From Sphingopyxis sp. L1A2A (GTDB lineage: Bacteria; Pseudomonadota; Alphaproteobacteria; Sphingomonadales; Sphingomonadaceae), in contig NZ_SCOT01000010.1 of assembly GCF_005502465.1 (NCBI RefSeq), positions 44,805 through 108,804 of the forward strand: a stretch of DNA of 64,000 nucleotides, in the 5' to 3' direction. The position numbers were made by a program, and so were the translations under genes. Below are positions 35,469 through 45,103 of this stretch, piece after piece. Positions within the stretch are counted from its first letter, which is position 1; each line of letters starts with the position of its first letter. The notes below the pieces were generated by a model. It made no database searches and was not told the DNA's origin. It saw only the letters and a program-made list of their open reading frames with translations.

Positions 35469-38400
35469 TCATGCCGGTTTGCCGCCCGTATCGTCACCGG
35501 GCAGGAACACCCGTTCTCCGAGCGCGGTGACGTCGGTGTAGTCGCCGGCAACATGCTTGTTGTGCCGGCCGCGAAGCAGCAGATGGCTGATCGCGGGCAG
35601 GACGAACAAGGTCAGCAAGGTCGAGGTGATCAGCCCGCCGATGACGACGATCGCCAGCGGCTTCTGCACTTCGGCGCCGGTCCCGGTCGCAAGGGCCATC
35701 GGTACGAAGCCGATGGCGGGCACGATGCCCGTCATCAGCACCGCGCGGACGCGTTCCATGACGCCCTCGCCGATCGCGACATCGACAGGTTTGCCTTCGT
35801 CGATGCGCTGGTTGATGCTCGACATCACGACCAGCCCATTGAGCACCGTCACGCCCGAAAGCACGATGAAGCCCACGGCCGCCGATACCGAGAAGGGCAG
35901 CCCGGTCAGCAGGAGCGAGAAGACGCCGCCAGCCAGCGCGAGAGGGATTGCGGAATAGACCGCGATCGCCTGGCGCACACCGCCCAATGCCATGAACAGG
36001 ATGCCGAAGATCGCCGCGAAGATGATCGGGATGACGATCGACAGCCGCGCCGATGCGGCTTGCAGATTCTCGAACTGCCCGCCCCATTCGATAAAGCTCC
36101 CTGTAGGAAGCTTGACCTGCGCATTCACCTTCTCCTGCGCCTCGGCGACGAAGGAGCCCAAGTCATTGCCGCGGACATTGGCTTGCACCACGACACGCCG
36201 CTTGCCGTTTTCACGGCTGACCTGGTTCAACCCTTCGGAGAAGCCGAACTTGGCCAGTTCGCTGAGCGGCACCGATGCCCGCGATCCGCCCTCGCCGGGA
36301 AGAAGCACAGGAAGCGCCCCTACCGCGTCGAGATCGTCACGCGTGGCGCGGTCGAGACGGACGACTATATCGTATCGCCGATCGCCTTCGAACACGATCC
36401 CGGCTTCGCGCCCACCGAGCGCCGCCGCAACGGTGTCGCTGACATCCTGCAACGTCAGCCCGTAGCGCGCGATGGCGTCGCGATCGAACTGGACATCGAG
36501 CACGGGGAAGCCCGCCGTCTGTTCGACCTTGACGTCGGCAGCGCCAGGAACGGTGTTCAGGATCGCTGCCACCTGCTGCGCCGCGCGGCCCATTTCGTCG
36601 AGATCGTCGCCGTAGAGCTTGATCGCGATGTCGCCGCGCACGCCGGCAATCAGCTCGTTGAACCTGAGCTGGATCGGCTGGCTGATTTCGAAGGCATTGC
36701 CGACGAGCGGTTCGAGCTTCTTCTCGACCCGCTCGATCACATCATCCTTGGTCTTGACCCCGTCGGGCCATGCATCGCGCGGCTTCAAGATGATGAAGGT
36801 GTCGGAAGCATTCGGCGGCATGGGATCGCTGGCAACCTCCGCCGTACCCGTCTTCGAGTAGATGAAGGCCACCTCGGGAAGCGAGGACACCGCCTTTTCC
36901 ACCTGCAACTGCATCGCCTGCGACTTGTTCAAGGATGTCGACGGGATACGAAGCGCCTGCATCGCGAGATTGCCTTCGCCCAGCACCGGGATGAACTCGC
37001 TGCCGAGCATGCCGAACACGAGGATGGCCGCGGCAAAGGTCCCGCCGCCAGCACCGATCCACGGCCAGGGCCGCGCGATGACGCGTTTGAGCACGGGCTC
37101 ATACCGGGTCTTCACCCAGGCGACCGCGCGCACTTCCTTCTCGGCGACCTTGCCGCGAAGAAGCAGTGCGACCATCGCGGGGACGAAGGTCAGCGATGCA
37201 ATGAACGCACCGGCCAGAGCCAGCAATACCGTGATCGCCATCGGCGAGAAGGTCTTGCCCTCGACCCCGGTGAAGGTGAGCAACGGCACGAACACGAGGA
37301 AGATGATCGCCTGCCCGTAGATCGTCGGTTTCACCATTTCGCGCGAGGCTTCGAACACCTCGTGCAGACGTTCGCTCAGCGAGAGCAATCGCCCTTCATG
37401 ATGTTGCCTCTCGGCCAGTCGCCTGAGGCAGTTTTCGATGATGATGATCGAGCCGTCGACGATGAGGCCGAAGTCGAGCGCGCCAAGGCTCATCAAATTG
37501 CCCGAGGTGCCGGTAATGTTCATGCCCGTCCCCATGATCAGAAACGAGATCGGGATGACAAGCGTGGCGATCACCGCCGCACGGAAGTTGCCGAGCAGCC
37601 AGAACAGCACCGCCGCCACGAGCAAGGCGCCTTCGGCGAGGTTCTTCTCGACGGTGCCGATCGTCGCGTCGACGAGCTGCGAGCGATCGAGCACGGGTTT
37701 GACGACGATGCCGGCGGGCATGGATTTCGTGACGTCTTTCAAGCGTTCGGCTGCGGCCGATGCGACGATCCGGCTGTTGCCGTTCGCCAGCATCAACACC
37801 GTGCCGACGACCAGCTCCTTCCCGTTTTCGGATGCCGAGCCGGTCCGCAACTCGCCGCCGATCTGCACGGTCGCGACGTCACGAACCATGACGGGAACGC
37901 CGCCGCGGCTTGCAACGGTGGCGCGACCGATCTCGTCGAGCGTGCGGATGCGGCCATCGGCGCGGACGAGAAAAGCCTCCCCGCCGCGTTCGACGAAGTT
38001 GGCGCCGACCGAGATGTTGGCGCGTTCGAGAGATTCAGCGAGCTCGGAAAAGCTGATGCCATAGCTTGCCAATTTGGTCGCATCGGGCTGGACGACGAAC
38101 TGCTTTTCATAGCCGCCGATCGAGTCAATGCCGGCGACGCCGGAAACCGAGCGCAGCTGCGGGCGGATCACCCAGTCTTGCACCGTCCGCAGGTAACCGA
38201 GCTTGGCCACCTCGTCGGTCAAGACTTCGCCCGTTGGCGTAATATAGGAACCGTCGGGCTGAGGTCCTGGCTTTCCTGCGATCTTGGGCGTTTTGGCCGT
38301 GCGGTCGAAATCGACCGTGTACATCAGCACTTCGCCGAGCCCGGTCGAGACCGGACCCATTTGCGGTTCGGCGCCGTCGGGCAGGGTGCCCTTCGCTTGG

Positions 38401-38744
38401 TTGAGCCGTTCGGCCACCTGCTGGCGTGCAAAATAGAGGTCGGTATGATCCTCGAAGATCACTGTGACCTGGCTGAAACCGTTGCGCGAGATCGAGCGCG
38501 AACTTTCCAGACCGGGGATTCCCGCCATCGCGGTTTCGACTGGAAAGGTAACGAGCCGTTCGATGTCGAGTGGCCCAAGATTGGGCTCGACGGTGTTGAT
38601 CTGGACCTGCTTGTTGGTGATGTCCGGAACGGCATCGATCGGCAGCTTCAGGAGCTGGGTAAGGCCATAAGCGGATATGATGAGGGTGAGGATGACCACA
38701 CCCCAGCGAAAGCGTATCGACGCGTCGAGAAGTTTTTCGATCAT
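35469..38744 (-). CDS. czcA: Heavy-metal RND pump, CzcA type (HME1-like)
   Basis: 1091 residues, twelve transmembrane helices. The TM4 motif is [19 protein letters not shown], the DFG-containing form of divalent-metal pumps (HME1: Zn, Co, Cd), in contrast to the CusA pump at 19933. The porter region contains [21 protein letters not shown] at 38744 lies one base after the czcB stop. It completes the CzcCBA efflux machine and is driven by proton import. Confidence 0.94.
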   Translation of the reverse strand: MIEKLLDASIRFRWGVVILTLIISAYGLTQLLKLPIDAVPDITNKQVQINTVEPNLGPLDIERLVTFPVETAMAGIPGLESSRSISRNGFSQVTVIFEDHTDLYFARQQVAERLNQAKGTLPDGAEPQMGPVSTGLGEVLMYTVDFDRTAKTPKIAGKPGPQPDGSYITPTGEVLTDEVAKLGYLRTVQDWVIRPQLRSVSGVAGIDSIGGYEKQFVVQPDATKLASYGISFSELAESLERANISVGANFVERGGEAFLVRADGRIRTLDEIGRATVASRGGVPVMVRDVATVQIGGELRTGSASENGKELVVGTVLMLANGNSRIVASAAAERLKDVTKSMPAGIVVKPVLDRSQLVDATIGTVEKNLAEGALLVAAVLFWLLGNFRAAVIATLVIPISFLIMGTGMNITGTSGNLMSLGALDFGLIVDGSIIIIENCLRRLAERQHHEGRLLSLSERLHEVFEASREMVKPTIYGQAIIFLVFVPLLTFTGVEGKTFSPMAITVLLALAGAFIASLTFVPAMVALLLRGKVAEKEVRAVAWVKTRYEPVLKRVIARPWPWIGAGGGTFAAAILVFGMLGSEFIPVLGEGNLAMQALRIPSTSLNKSQAMQLQVEKAVSSLPEVAFIYSKTGTAEVASDPMPPNASDTFIILKPRDAWPDGVKTKDDVIERVEKKLEPLVGNAFEISQPIQLRFNELIAGVRGDIAIKLYGDDLDEMGRAAQQVAAILNTVPGAADVKVEQTAGFPVLDVQFDRDAIARYGLTLQDVSDTVAAALGGREAGIVFEGDRRYDIVVRLDRATRDDLDAVGALPVLLPGEGGSRASVPLSELAKFGFSEGLNQVSRENGKRRVVVQANVRGNDLGSFVAEAQEKVNAQVKLPTGSFIEWGGQFENLQAASARLSIVIPIIFAAIFGILFMALGGVRQAIAVYSAIPLALAGGVFSLLLTGLPFSVSAAVGFIVLSGVTVLNGLVVMSSINQRIDEGKPVDVAIGEGVMERVRAVLMTGIVPAIGFVPMALATGTGAEVQKPLAIVVIGGLITSTLLTLFVLPAISHLLLRGRHNKHVAGDYTDVTALGERVFLPGDDTGGKPA

Positions 38745-38745
38745 C

Positions 38746-39915
38746 TCAATGCTCCGCCTCGCCCTTGCCGATTTCGGCCTTGAGCAGGAAAGCACCCTTG
38801 GTCGCGATGACCGCGCCCGGTTTCACCCCGTCGACAATCTCGATACGGCCGCCGCCGCGCTTGCCGGTAACCACCGTCATGGCCTGGAAACCTTTGGCGG
38901 TCTTGACGAAAACGACCTCGCGGCCTTCCACGGTTTGCACCGCTTCCTCGGGCAGCGCGATCAAGCTCGACCCGGCAGCGCCGCGCGGCTTGATCCGCGC
39001 ACGCAGCCCCTGGCCGGGCGTCAGGCCGCCGATGCCGTCGGGGACGAGGACAATTGTCGCCGTCTTGCTTTCCGCGTCGAGGCTCGGGGTTGCCGACCGC
39101 ACCACCGCATTCACGGTCTCGCCGCCCAGCAGTTCGATGACCGCGGTATCGCCCGGCTTGATCCGCCGCGCATCTGCGGCGAGCACCGAGGCATTGATCT
39201 GGATGCGGCGGGGATCGGAAACCCGGAACAATTCGGTGCCCGCGAGCACATAGGACCCGAGTTTCGCGTCCGACTTGGTGACCCGCCCCGAAATCAGGCT
39301 CGTCACCGCCAGCGTGCGGCCGTCGCCCGATACCTTGGCGGCGGCGGCTGCTGATTGCGACCGCCGTGCTTCGGACTCGGCCTCTGCGAGCGCCGCCGCG
39401 GCGGCCTCGAGATCCTGCTTCGCCGTAATCCGCGCATCGAACAGCTTCTTTTCGCGGGCATAGGTCGAGCGCGCAAGCGCAAGGCGCGCCGTCGCCGAGC
39501 TGCGCTCGGATGCGATCGCCGCCGCGTCGCGGCTTTCCATCACCGCGACCGCCTCGCCGGCGCGCACCTCGTCGCCGAGGCGGCGGTTTATGCGGGTAAT
39601 CGCCCCATCGGCGCGCGCCGTGAGCACAGCCTCGCCTTCGGGGGTCGACGCAACGACACCCTGCGCGAGAATCTCAGAACCGAGGCCACCAGCCTGGATC
39701 GTTTCGGTAACGATGCCGGCGCCCTTGGCGCGCGCCTCGTCCATCAGGATCTGGCCTTCGACATGGCCTTCCTCTTCTTCCTCGGCAGGCGCCTCAGCGG
39801 GTGCTGCGACGGGTGCGGTCATCGACCGGCCGATCAGGATGCCGCCGCCGCCAAGTATGAGTGCCCCGACCGCCACAGCGGCCATCAGGCGATTCTTGTT
39901 TTCGAAGATTTGCAT
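38746..39915 (-). CDS. czcB: RND efflux periplasmic adaptor, CzcB-like
   Basis: 389 residues: N-terminal anchor, an acidic/His linker (EEEEEGHVEGQILMDE), a barrel-sandwich hybrid (VLTARADGAITRINRRLGDEVRAGEAV), a coiled-coil hairpin rich in Ala/Arg and a C-terminal domain. No YDPM copper segment, in line with divalent substrates. Next gene in the czcC-czcB-czcA order. Confidence 0.92.
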   Translation of the reverse strand: MQIFENKNRLMAAVAVGALILGGGGILIGRSMTAPVAAPAEAPAEEEEEGHVEGQILMDEARAKGAGIVTETIQAGGLGSEILAQGVVASTPEGEAVLTARADGAITRINRRLGDEVRAGEAVAVMESRDAAAIASERSSATARLALARSTYAREKKLFDARITAKQDLEAAAAALAEAESEARRSQSAAAAAKVSGDGRTLAVTSLISGRVTKSDAKLGSYVLAGTELFRVSDPRRIQINASVLAADARRIKPGDTAVIELLGGETVNAVVRSATPSLDAESKTATIVLVPDGIGGLTPGQGLRARIKPRGAAGSSLIALPEEAVQTVEGREVVFVKTAKGFQAMTVVTGKRGGGRIEIVDGVKPGAVIATKGAFLLKAEIGKGEAEH

Positions 39916-39927
39916 GTTGTGAGTCCC

Positions 39928-41136
39928 CTATTGCGCGTTCGCGCGGCCCAGCGCAGCCAAGGCGCGGGCGCGGTCGAGTTCGGCTTCAATGAGTTTGAGA
40001 TTGGCGCTGGTCAGCGCCTCCTGGGCATCGATCAGCTCGATAAGCGTGAACTTGCCCTGCTGGTATCCGATCTCGGCAACCCGGGCAGCTTCACTCGCCT
40101 GAAACAGTCCGGCGCCCGACAAGGCCGTCACACGCTCTGTGGCGGCCGAGAGCATCAGCTCGGCGTCGCGCCGCGAGAAGCGGGTATCGAGGCGCGTCTG
40201 GGCAAGCTGGGCTTCGGCGGCTTCGCCGCTCGCGCGCGCTGCATAGATATTGCCGCGATTGCGGTTGAACACCGGAAGCGGGATCGAGACGCCGACGATG
40301 AACGCGGTGTCCTTGCTTTCGCGGAAGTTTCGGACACCGCCCGACGCCGTGATGTCGGGAACGCCCTCGGCCTGGGCGAGACGCACCCGCGCCGAAGCCG
40401 CATCGCGCTCGGCGGCCGCGAGACGTTCGTCGAGGCTCTGGGCATCGGCCGGCAAGGCGGGCGGCGTCGGAATATCCTGAGCGATGGCCGACAGCTCGGG
40501 ATCCTCGCTGCCGATGCGCAACGCCAGTTCCTGCCGCGCCGACAAAAGCTCCGATTTTGCGCGCAGGCTTTCGGCCTTCGCCTCGGCGAGCAGCGCGTCG
40601 GCGCGCAGCTTGGTCAGCGGCGGATCGCGCCCGACGTCGACCAGCGTCTCGGCGATCCGCGCGAGTTCGACCGCCCTGGCATAGACGCTGTCGGCGAGCT
40701 TCGCGCGATCTTCGGCCGCGCGCAATTCGGCGTGCGACATGATGATGTCATATGCGAGGTCGGCCTCGGCCTTGCGGAGCGCGATTTGCGCAAAGTCACG
40801 CTCAGCCGCCGCGACCTCTTTGCGGGCGCGCCTCTTGCCGCCGAGCTCGAACGGCTGCGACACCGCGACTGTGGTCTCGGTCTGGCCAAAGGTTCGATAG
40901 GGTCCGGTGCCGCTAAAATTCTCGACTTCGGCGGATATGGTGGGGTTCGGCCGTACGCCCGCCTGCATGGCGCGACCTTCGGCCGCCTTCAGTTCGGCTT
41001 TCGCTTTGGCAATTCGAGGGGAGACATCCTGACCGCGCGCGAGCGCGTCGGACAGCGAGACAGGTTCGGCGAACGCCGGCTGGCTTGCCATGGTCAGCAT
41101 CCCTGCAAACAGCAGGGTGCCCAATGATTTCGACAT
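39928..41136 (-). CDS. czcC: TolC-family outer-membrane channel CzcC
   Basis: 402 residues with a signal peptide (PAFAEPVSL) and two OEP repeats; GVSIPLPVFNRNRGNIYAARA is the typical conserved segment between hairpins. It forms the outer-membrane channel for CzcA/CzcB. Located 12 bases before czcB and 55 after the His-rich secreted protein gene. Confidence 0.91.
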   Translation of the reverse strand: MSKSLGTLLFAGMLTMASQPAFAEPVSLSDALARGQDVSPRIAKAKAELKAAEGRAMQAGVRPNPTISAEVENFSGTGPYRTFGQTETTVAVSQPFELGGKRRARKEVAAAERDFAQIALRKAEADLAYDIIMSHAELRAAEDRAKLADSVYARAVELARIAETLVDVGRDPPLTKLRADALLAEAKAESLRAKSELLSARQELALRIGSEDPELSAIAQDIPTPPALPADAQSLDERLAAAERDAASARVRLAQAEGVPDITASGGVRNFRESKDTAFIVGVSIPLPVFNRNRGNIYAARASGEAAEAQLAQTRLDTRFSRRDAELMLSAATERVTALSGAGLFQASEAARVAEIGYQQGKFTLIELIDAQEALTSANLKLIEAELDRARALAALGRANAQ

Positions 41137-41191
41137 AAATACTCCTGATCAATGCGTGACGACGCAGGCGAAAGCCTGCGCGAAGCAGTGA

Positions 41192-41527
41192 TCAGGCGGC
41201 GGGAGGTTCGGTGGGGGGGGCGGTCGCGCGCGAAGCGAGCGCCGCGGCCGTGCGAGCGAGATGGATGTCACGGTTCGGCAACCAGCTGCCGTTCGCGTCG
41301 GACGCGTCGACGGCCAATCCCGCGGGGCAGTGATGATGGTGCACCAGTTCGGCGCCACCACTCGTAGGGCTGCTGTCGTCGGGGGCCGCGTCTTCGGCGA
41401 CCTCCGCAAACACATGCTGATGCGCGTCGATGCCAATCGGCGCGGCGTCATAGGCCATGACCGGCGTATCCGGGCAAGCCATAAGCGCCACTATGAGCAA
41501 CAGGAACTGGATCGCGCGATTTCGCAT
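41192..41527 (-). CDS. Small exported His-rich protein, probable metal binder
   Basis: 111 residues from the ATG at 41527: hydrophobic leader (FLLLIVALMACPDTPVMA), then IDAHQHVFAEV, an acidic stretch and LVHHHHCPAGLAV, ending in an Ala/Pro tail. An ATG at 41575, overlapping the DUF3703 stop by ATGA, would add 16 Arg-rich residues. The HHHHC cluster points to periplasmic Zn/Co/Cd binding; a similar gene (czcI/czcN-like small proteins) often leads czc operons. I do not recognise the family. Confidence 0.7.
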   Translation of the reverse strand: MRNRAIQFLLLIVALMACPDTPVMAYDAAPIGIDAHQHVFAEVAEDAAPDDSSPTSGGAELVHHHHCPAGLAVDASDANGSWLPNRDIHLARTAAALASRATAPPTEPPAA

Positions 41528-41571
41528 CGACCGCCGGTTAGCAGCCCGGCGAGATACAGGCAAGTCGCCGG

Positions 41572-41970
41572 TCATGGCCTGTCCGGCGGCAGATAGGGCA
41601 GCAAATCCTCGGGCACCGGCATCGGTACAAAGGCGCTGATGCGAGCGCGGCCGGTATTGCCGGTCGGGAGGCGACCGGTCAGCGCGCCAAGCGGAACGAG
41701 GGCAATGCGCAGCAACTGGCCGAGGATTTCCCGGACGTCGCGCCGAGAAATGGCGAATGTCAGCATCGCGGCATGCGAGGCGAGATGCAGACGGAATATC
41801 GGCTGGGCAATGATGTGAGCGCGCTCGAGGTGATGCCATGCCGCAGACCAATCGCGGGTATCGCGCGCGTGCCGATAGGATCGCATTTCCACCGCAACGG
41901 CCGAGCGCGTGATATCCAATCCGGCGTCGGCCGGTTGAACGGCGTCGGAGGCGAAGCGATGGTCGGGCAC
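41572..41970 (-). CDS. DUF3703 protein
   Basis: 132 residues from a GTG at 41970, which has GAGGAAAA before it. It shows the DUF3703 pattern: SYRHARDTRDWSAAWHHLERAHII, HLASHAAMLTFAISRRDVREILGQLLR and LPTGNTGRARISAFVPMPVP. DUF3703 proteins are frequent beside czc and cad genes and are of unknown function. It is the first gene of the czc transcript, about 30 bases downstream of the MerR-type promoter. Confidence 0.82.
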   Translation of the reverse strand: MPDHRFASDAVQPADAGLDITRSAVAVEMRSYRHARDTRDWSAAWHHLERAHIIAQPIFRLHLASHAAMLTFAISRRDVREILGQLLRIALVPLGALTGRLPTGNTGRARISAFVPMPVPEDLLPYLPPDRP

Positions 41971-42004
41971 TGTTTTCCTCTCGCGCTGTCTCGAGTCGGA
42001 CGCA

Positions 42005-42035
42005 CAGATACACCCTGTAGCGGCTACAGGGTCAA
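42005..42035 (-). promoter_or_regulatory. MerR-type promoter-operator of the DUF3703-czc operon, no regulator gene adjacent
   Basis: Minus strand TTGACC (42030-42035), 19-base spacer, TATCTG (42005-42010). The dyad at 42012-42032 is a near-perfect palindrome ACCCTGTAG...CTACAGGGT. It shares ACCCT-TAG--GCTA-AGGGT positions with the CadR/PbrR site at 23896. The divergent side, where a merR-like gene is expected, leads straight into the conjugation-gene remnant at 42099. Confidence 0.87.
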
Positions 42036-42098
42036 GCCCGCCGGTATGCAAATTCGGCTCGTCGGTTCGCAGCCCCCTGTATTGCTCGAGATGCCCCC

Positions 42099-42320
42099 CT
42101 AGCGCCGCCGTCGCTCGGACGCGAAGGCCCGATCGGTCGCCATGAAGCGTTCGATCATCGGCACCGCGATTTTTTCAGGCGGCAGTGGCTCGGCGAGGCC
42201 AGTGGCCTTCGCATGCACCTCGGCATAGGCAAGCAGGTCGCGGTGAAGCGCGCCCGGTAGTTCGACCGATAACTTCACGGGCTTATCGTCAGCGATCGGG
42301 CCAAGCCTGAGCTTGCTCAT
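42099..42320 (-). CDS. DUF2274 conjugation-associated protein
   Basis: 73 residues starting MSKLRLGPIADDKPVKL with VELPGALHRDLLAYAEVHA, the DUF2274 pattern. It normally sits right after trbI in Ti-type conjugative plasmids and integrative elements, as here (ATGA overlap with trbI). Function unknown. It marks the end of the trb cluster and abuts the czc operon. Confidence 0.86.
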   Translation of the reverse strand: MSKLRLGPIADDKPVKLSVELPGALHRDLLAYAEVHAKATGLAEPLPPEKIAVPMIERFMATDRAFASERRRR

Positions 42321-43546
42321 AGCGCGGTTCCTCCATCGGGATCGAGGATCAGATCGCGCGTCACGATGACGTGCAGCGCGAAGCCGGGACGGATTGTGAT
42401 GGTCGGAGGCACATTCATCTGGCGCTCGACGAGCCGCCGGCCCGACTGGTTGATCGTATCCTGTGACCCATCGCGAAGGGCGCGAACGATCGCGTCATCC
42501 CCATCCGAACCAAGCTCGGCACCGACGCCGAGCAAGGTCGAGATCAGCGCCGCGCGCAACATCGATCCCCAATGATTGTCCGTGCGATCGGCGAGCCCCG
42601 CCATGCCGCGGGCATCGGCGCCTGGCTGGCGATCGAGCCGGATCGAGCGGCCGCCGGGCAGGATCAACCTGTCCCACGCCAGCAATACGCGTTTCTGCCC
42701 CGCAGCGATCTCGCTGTCATATTCGCCGATGAGCCGCGCGCCCTGCGGAATGAGCAAGGTTCGGCCGGTCGGGCTGTCATAGACATTTTGCGTCACCTGC
42801 GCGGTGACCTGCCCGGGAAGATCGGAGCGGATGCCGGTGATCAGCGCAGCCGGGATGACGCTCCCGCTCTGGAGAATGTAGGGCGAGCTGGGTCCGCCAA
42901 TGCGTTCGGGACTTTCGTTCGGTTTGCCGGCGCCGCCTTCGAGAAAGGCTCGGCGCGCCGCGTCCGGACTCCGCTCACCGGCTACCGGCGCCGGTGCGGC
43001 CACGGCAGGCTCGATCGATCCGCGCAGCGCCTCGGCCACGCCTGCACCCGCTGACCCTCCGCCAAGAAAGAGACGACTGGTGGTGGCGGCTTCGCGCTCC
43101 TGCCGCGCCCGGTCGCGCGCGTCGTCGGTCGGTGAGCGCGCGCCAGCTGGCGAACTGCCCATCGGCGGCACCGGGACGATTTCGCCATCGCGCTGCGCTG
43201 CGACGATCGGCCGCCCGAGGTCGCCAGGAAGCGGCGGCCCGAGCTTCGGCACCTTTCCATAATCGGCGGGCGCGCCCGTCACGACCTCGGCGCGGTTCGC
43301 CGTGTCGGCAGAATAAAGATTATCGGACGACTTGGGCGCTGAGGGTTGCAGCGCCCAGAGCAGGGCGCCGCCGATCGCGATTCCCCCGGCCGCACCGATG
43401 CTCGCCAGCGTCTTGCGCGACAGGCGCATAACCCGCGGCGGTTCGCCGCGTAGGCGAAAGGCGTCGATGGCCGGCGGCTGCGCAGCGCGATTTTCGTCGC
43501 CCGGCTCTTCGGCGGGCGGCACGGCATGGTCCTGCCGCTCGGTCAT
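42317..43546 (-). CDS. trbI: Type IV secretion protein TrbI (VirB10-like)
   Basis: 409 residues from the ATG at 43546. One transmembrane helix near residue 45 (TLASIGAAGGIAIGGALLWAL), a proline-rich periplasmic linker and a VirB10 C-terminal barrel: SGSVIPAALITGIRSDLPGQ, YDSPTGRTLLIPQGARLIGEYDS and FALHVIVTRDLIL. Length is normal and the frame intact. It would bridge inner and outer membranes in the mating channel, but nearly all partner genes are missing from the window. Confidence 0.93.
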   Translation of the reverse strand: MTERQDHAVPPAEEPGDENRAAQPPAIDAFRLRGEPPRVMRLSRKTLASIGAAGGIAIGGALLWALQPSAPKSSDNLYSADTANRAEVVTGAPADYGKVPKLGPPLPGDLGRPIVAAQRDGEIVPVPPMGSSPAGARSPTDDARDRARQEREAATTSRLFLGGGSAGAGVAEALRGSIEPAVAAPAPVAGERSPDAARRAFLEGGAGKPNESPERIGGPSSPYILQSGSVIPAALITGIRSDLPGQVTAQVTQNVYDSPTGRTLLIPQGARLIGEYDSEIAAGQKRVLLAWDRLILPGGRSIRLDRQPGADARGMAGLADRTDNHWGSMLRAALISTLLGVGAELGSDGDDAIVRALRDGSQDTINQSGRRLVERQMNVPPTITIRPGFALHVIVTRDLILDPDGGTAL

Positions 43547-44136
43547 GACCGGCCCCGGCGACGCGGCGTCGCACGCTCGATCAGGACGGTCCGCGCCTGT
43601 TTCCCGGCGCCTAAGCGAAGTTCGCCGCGCTCGAACAGGCGGTCGACGATCATGTAGCGCCCCTGCACCCGGTAGTTGACGAGTTCGGCTTCGCCGCTGC
43701 TGCCGATGACGAACAGCGGCGGCATGTCGCCCGATGCGATATCTGCGCCAAACTCGATGAAGAGCTGGCGCGTATCGTCGAAGGCGCGGACCGGGCGCCA
43801 ATCGACCTTGTCGCCCGCAATCCGGTAGCGGAAATTGAGCGCCGCCAGGTCGATCGCCCCGGCGACGGGCGCGGCGCGCGCCGCCTCGGCCTCGGCGACT
43901 TGCAAGGCGATGAGCTCGTCGGCGGGATAGGTCCAGGAGACCGACGCCATGTAGGATGCGGCGGTCGCGCGCAGTTCGACATGATAGGTACGCCGGTCGG
44001 TGTTGATGACGGGCTCGCTGTCCTTCGTCTTGCGGCCGTTCGGGACGATCGCGATCGGCGCGGTGACCATCAGGGTCGCGAGCGTGCCCTCGAAGCTGCC
44101 GTCGTCCTTGACGGTGAGATTTGCGATACTTGCCAT
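43543..44136 (-). pseudogene. trbG: Chimeric DUF736-TrbG reading frame
   Basis: 197 residues. The first about 42 residues (MASIANLTVKDDGSFEGTLA, then IAIVPNGRKTKDSEP) look like the start of a DUF736 protein, with its own AAGGAG ribosome site. From about 44010 on, the sequence is TrbG/VirB9: VINTDRRTYHVELRATAASYM, VSWTYPADELIAL, FRYRIAGD, WRPVRAFDDTRQLFIEF and NYRVQGRYMIVDRLF. The TrbG signal peptide and N-terminal half (over 100 residues) are absent. I infer a deletion joining two genes in frame. The product has no export signal and can hardly work as VirB9. Confidence 0.8.
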
Positions 44137-44373
44137 TTGAAGTCTCCTTGGATGCCCGGGGACCATCCCCGATGGCGCCAGAAGGAGGGGCCGGGCGCCG
44201 CCGTCACCGAGCGGCACGCGAGGGCGAACCCCCGCCTAGGGGGTTGACGGCAAAGGCGAACCGAGACCCGCAGGAAGCGACAGGAGGGGAAGTCACCGGC
44301 GGGCAGGTAGCGTGGTCAGCAGGGGATCACACCAGACTGACGGCCGCTCCGGACAGCCGGCAGGCGTCAAGCT
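44137..44373. other. Intergenic leader of the lost DUF736 gene
   Basis: No gene supported. The stretch next to 44137 carries the ribosome site and probably the promoter of the former DUF736 gene (AAGGAG, then GC-rich repeats such as CCCCCGCCTAGGGGG at 44230-44244). It separates the transfer-gene scar from the unknown gene at 44374. Confidence 0.4.
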
Positions 44374-45063
44374 TCAGAGATCGTCGGGCGGCACACCCAA
44401 GGCCGCGGAGAGGGTGTCGTTGGTGTCGGAGATGCCGGTCCAGAATTCGACGAAGCGGCTATCCGTAGGACTGCCGCGGACGCCTATTCGCGCCACGATG
44501 AGGAGGCACCAGCGAAGCGCCTCGCGGCAGAATTCGCGGTCTTCGAACAGCTTTTGCTGATTATCGAAGACCCCCGCAATCACCATTCCCTGCATGTAGA
44601 GCGAGGAAGGAGCGTATTTCGGATGAACGAGGTTTGAGCGCAGATTGTAGAGTTCGCGAACCTTCCCGCAGAGTTTCTTCGAGCCGTTCAGCGGCGCGCC
44701 CCACAGGAGGTTGGGAAGGTGCGCGAGCTTGTGCTCGATCGTCTTGTCGTTTGTTGCGAGGTCGACGACCTTTTCAGAGCCCGTCTGCAATCCGGCGACA
44801 TGGAAGTAGACATTAAGAAAAGCCTCGGTCCCGACGAGGCTCATGAGGAAAGCTTGCAGGCCGCGGCGACGGTTTTCCCCGCCGTCATAGTCCGGGTCGT
44901 TTTCGGCTTTCATCGCGGCCAGCTCGCGGATCGCGATCTCGAAATAGGTCCGCGCTATGGAGTTAGGAGACTCAAGGCTGATGCCGCCTTCATATGGCTT
45001 TCCATCCTTATGGATGGCGCTGATGCTGCCGTCCTCGTTGAAGTCGAACTCGAAATGCGACAC
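44374..45063 (-). CDS. Hypothetical protein (about 229 residues)
   Basis: Not recognised. I chose a GTG at 45063 because GAGGAGGG precedes it at the right distance; longer readings enter the dnaE2 3' end. The protein starts SHFEFDFNEDGSISAIHKDG, has a helical middle (ARTYFEIAIRELAAMKAEND, LQAFLMSLVGTEAFLNVYF) and motifs RSNLVHPKYAPSS reminiscent of HEPN-like or apea-like helical proteins, where an R-x4-6-H pattern can be an RNase site. That resemblance is only suggestive. It stands alone between the trb scar and dnaE2. Confidence 0.65.
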   Translation of the reverse strand: MSHFEFDFNEDGSISAIHKDGKPYEGGISLESPNSIARTYFEIAIRELAAMKAENDPDYDGGENRRRGLQAFLMSLVGTEAFLNVYFHVAGLQTGSEKVVDLATNDKTIEHKLAHLPNLLWGAPLNGSKKLCGKVRELYNLRSNLVHPKYAPSSLYMQGMVIAGVFDNQQKLFEDREFCREALRWCLLIVARIGVRGSPTDSRFVEFWTGISDTNDTLSAALGVPPDDL

Positions 45064-45103
45064 CTGACCCTCCTCGATCCGTCGGTCTTCGTTACTCGAT
45101 ATC

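Noticed and set aside
35337..38783. An 1148-codon open frame on the plus strand across czcA
   Set aside because: Antisense reading of czcA caused by high GC3; no recognisable motif, and czcA on the other strand is complete.
44230..44244. Short palindrome CCCCCGCCTAGGGGG near the former DUF736 leader as an attachment or transfer-origin site
   Set aside because: No matching copy or nick-site motif was seen elsewhere, so there is no support for att or oriT.
44374..45063. HEPN toxin assignment for the unknown gene
   Set aside because: RSNLVHPKY is only loosely like the HEPN RNase motif and there is no adjacent nucleotidyltransferase antitoxin.
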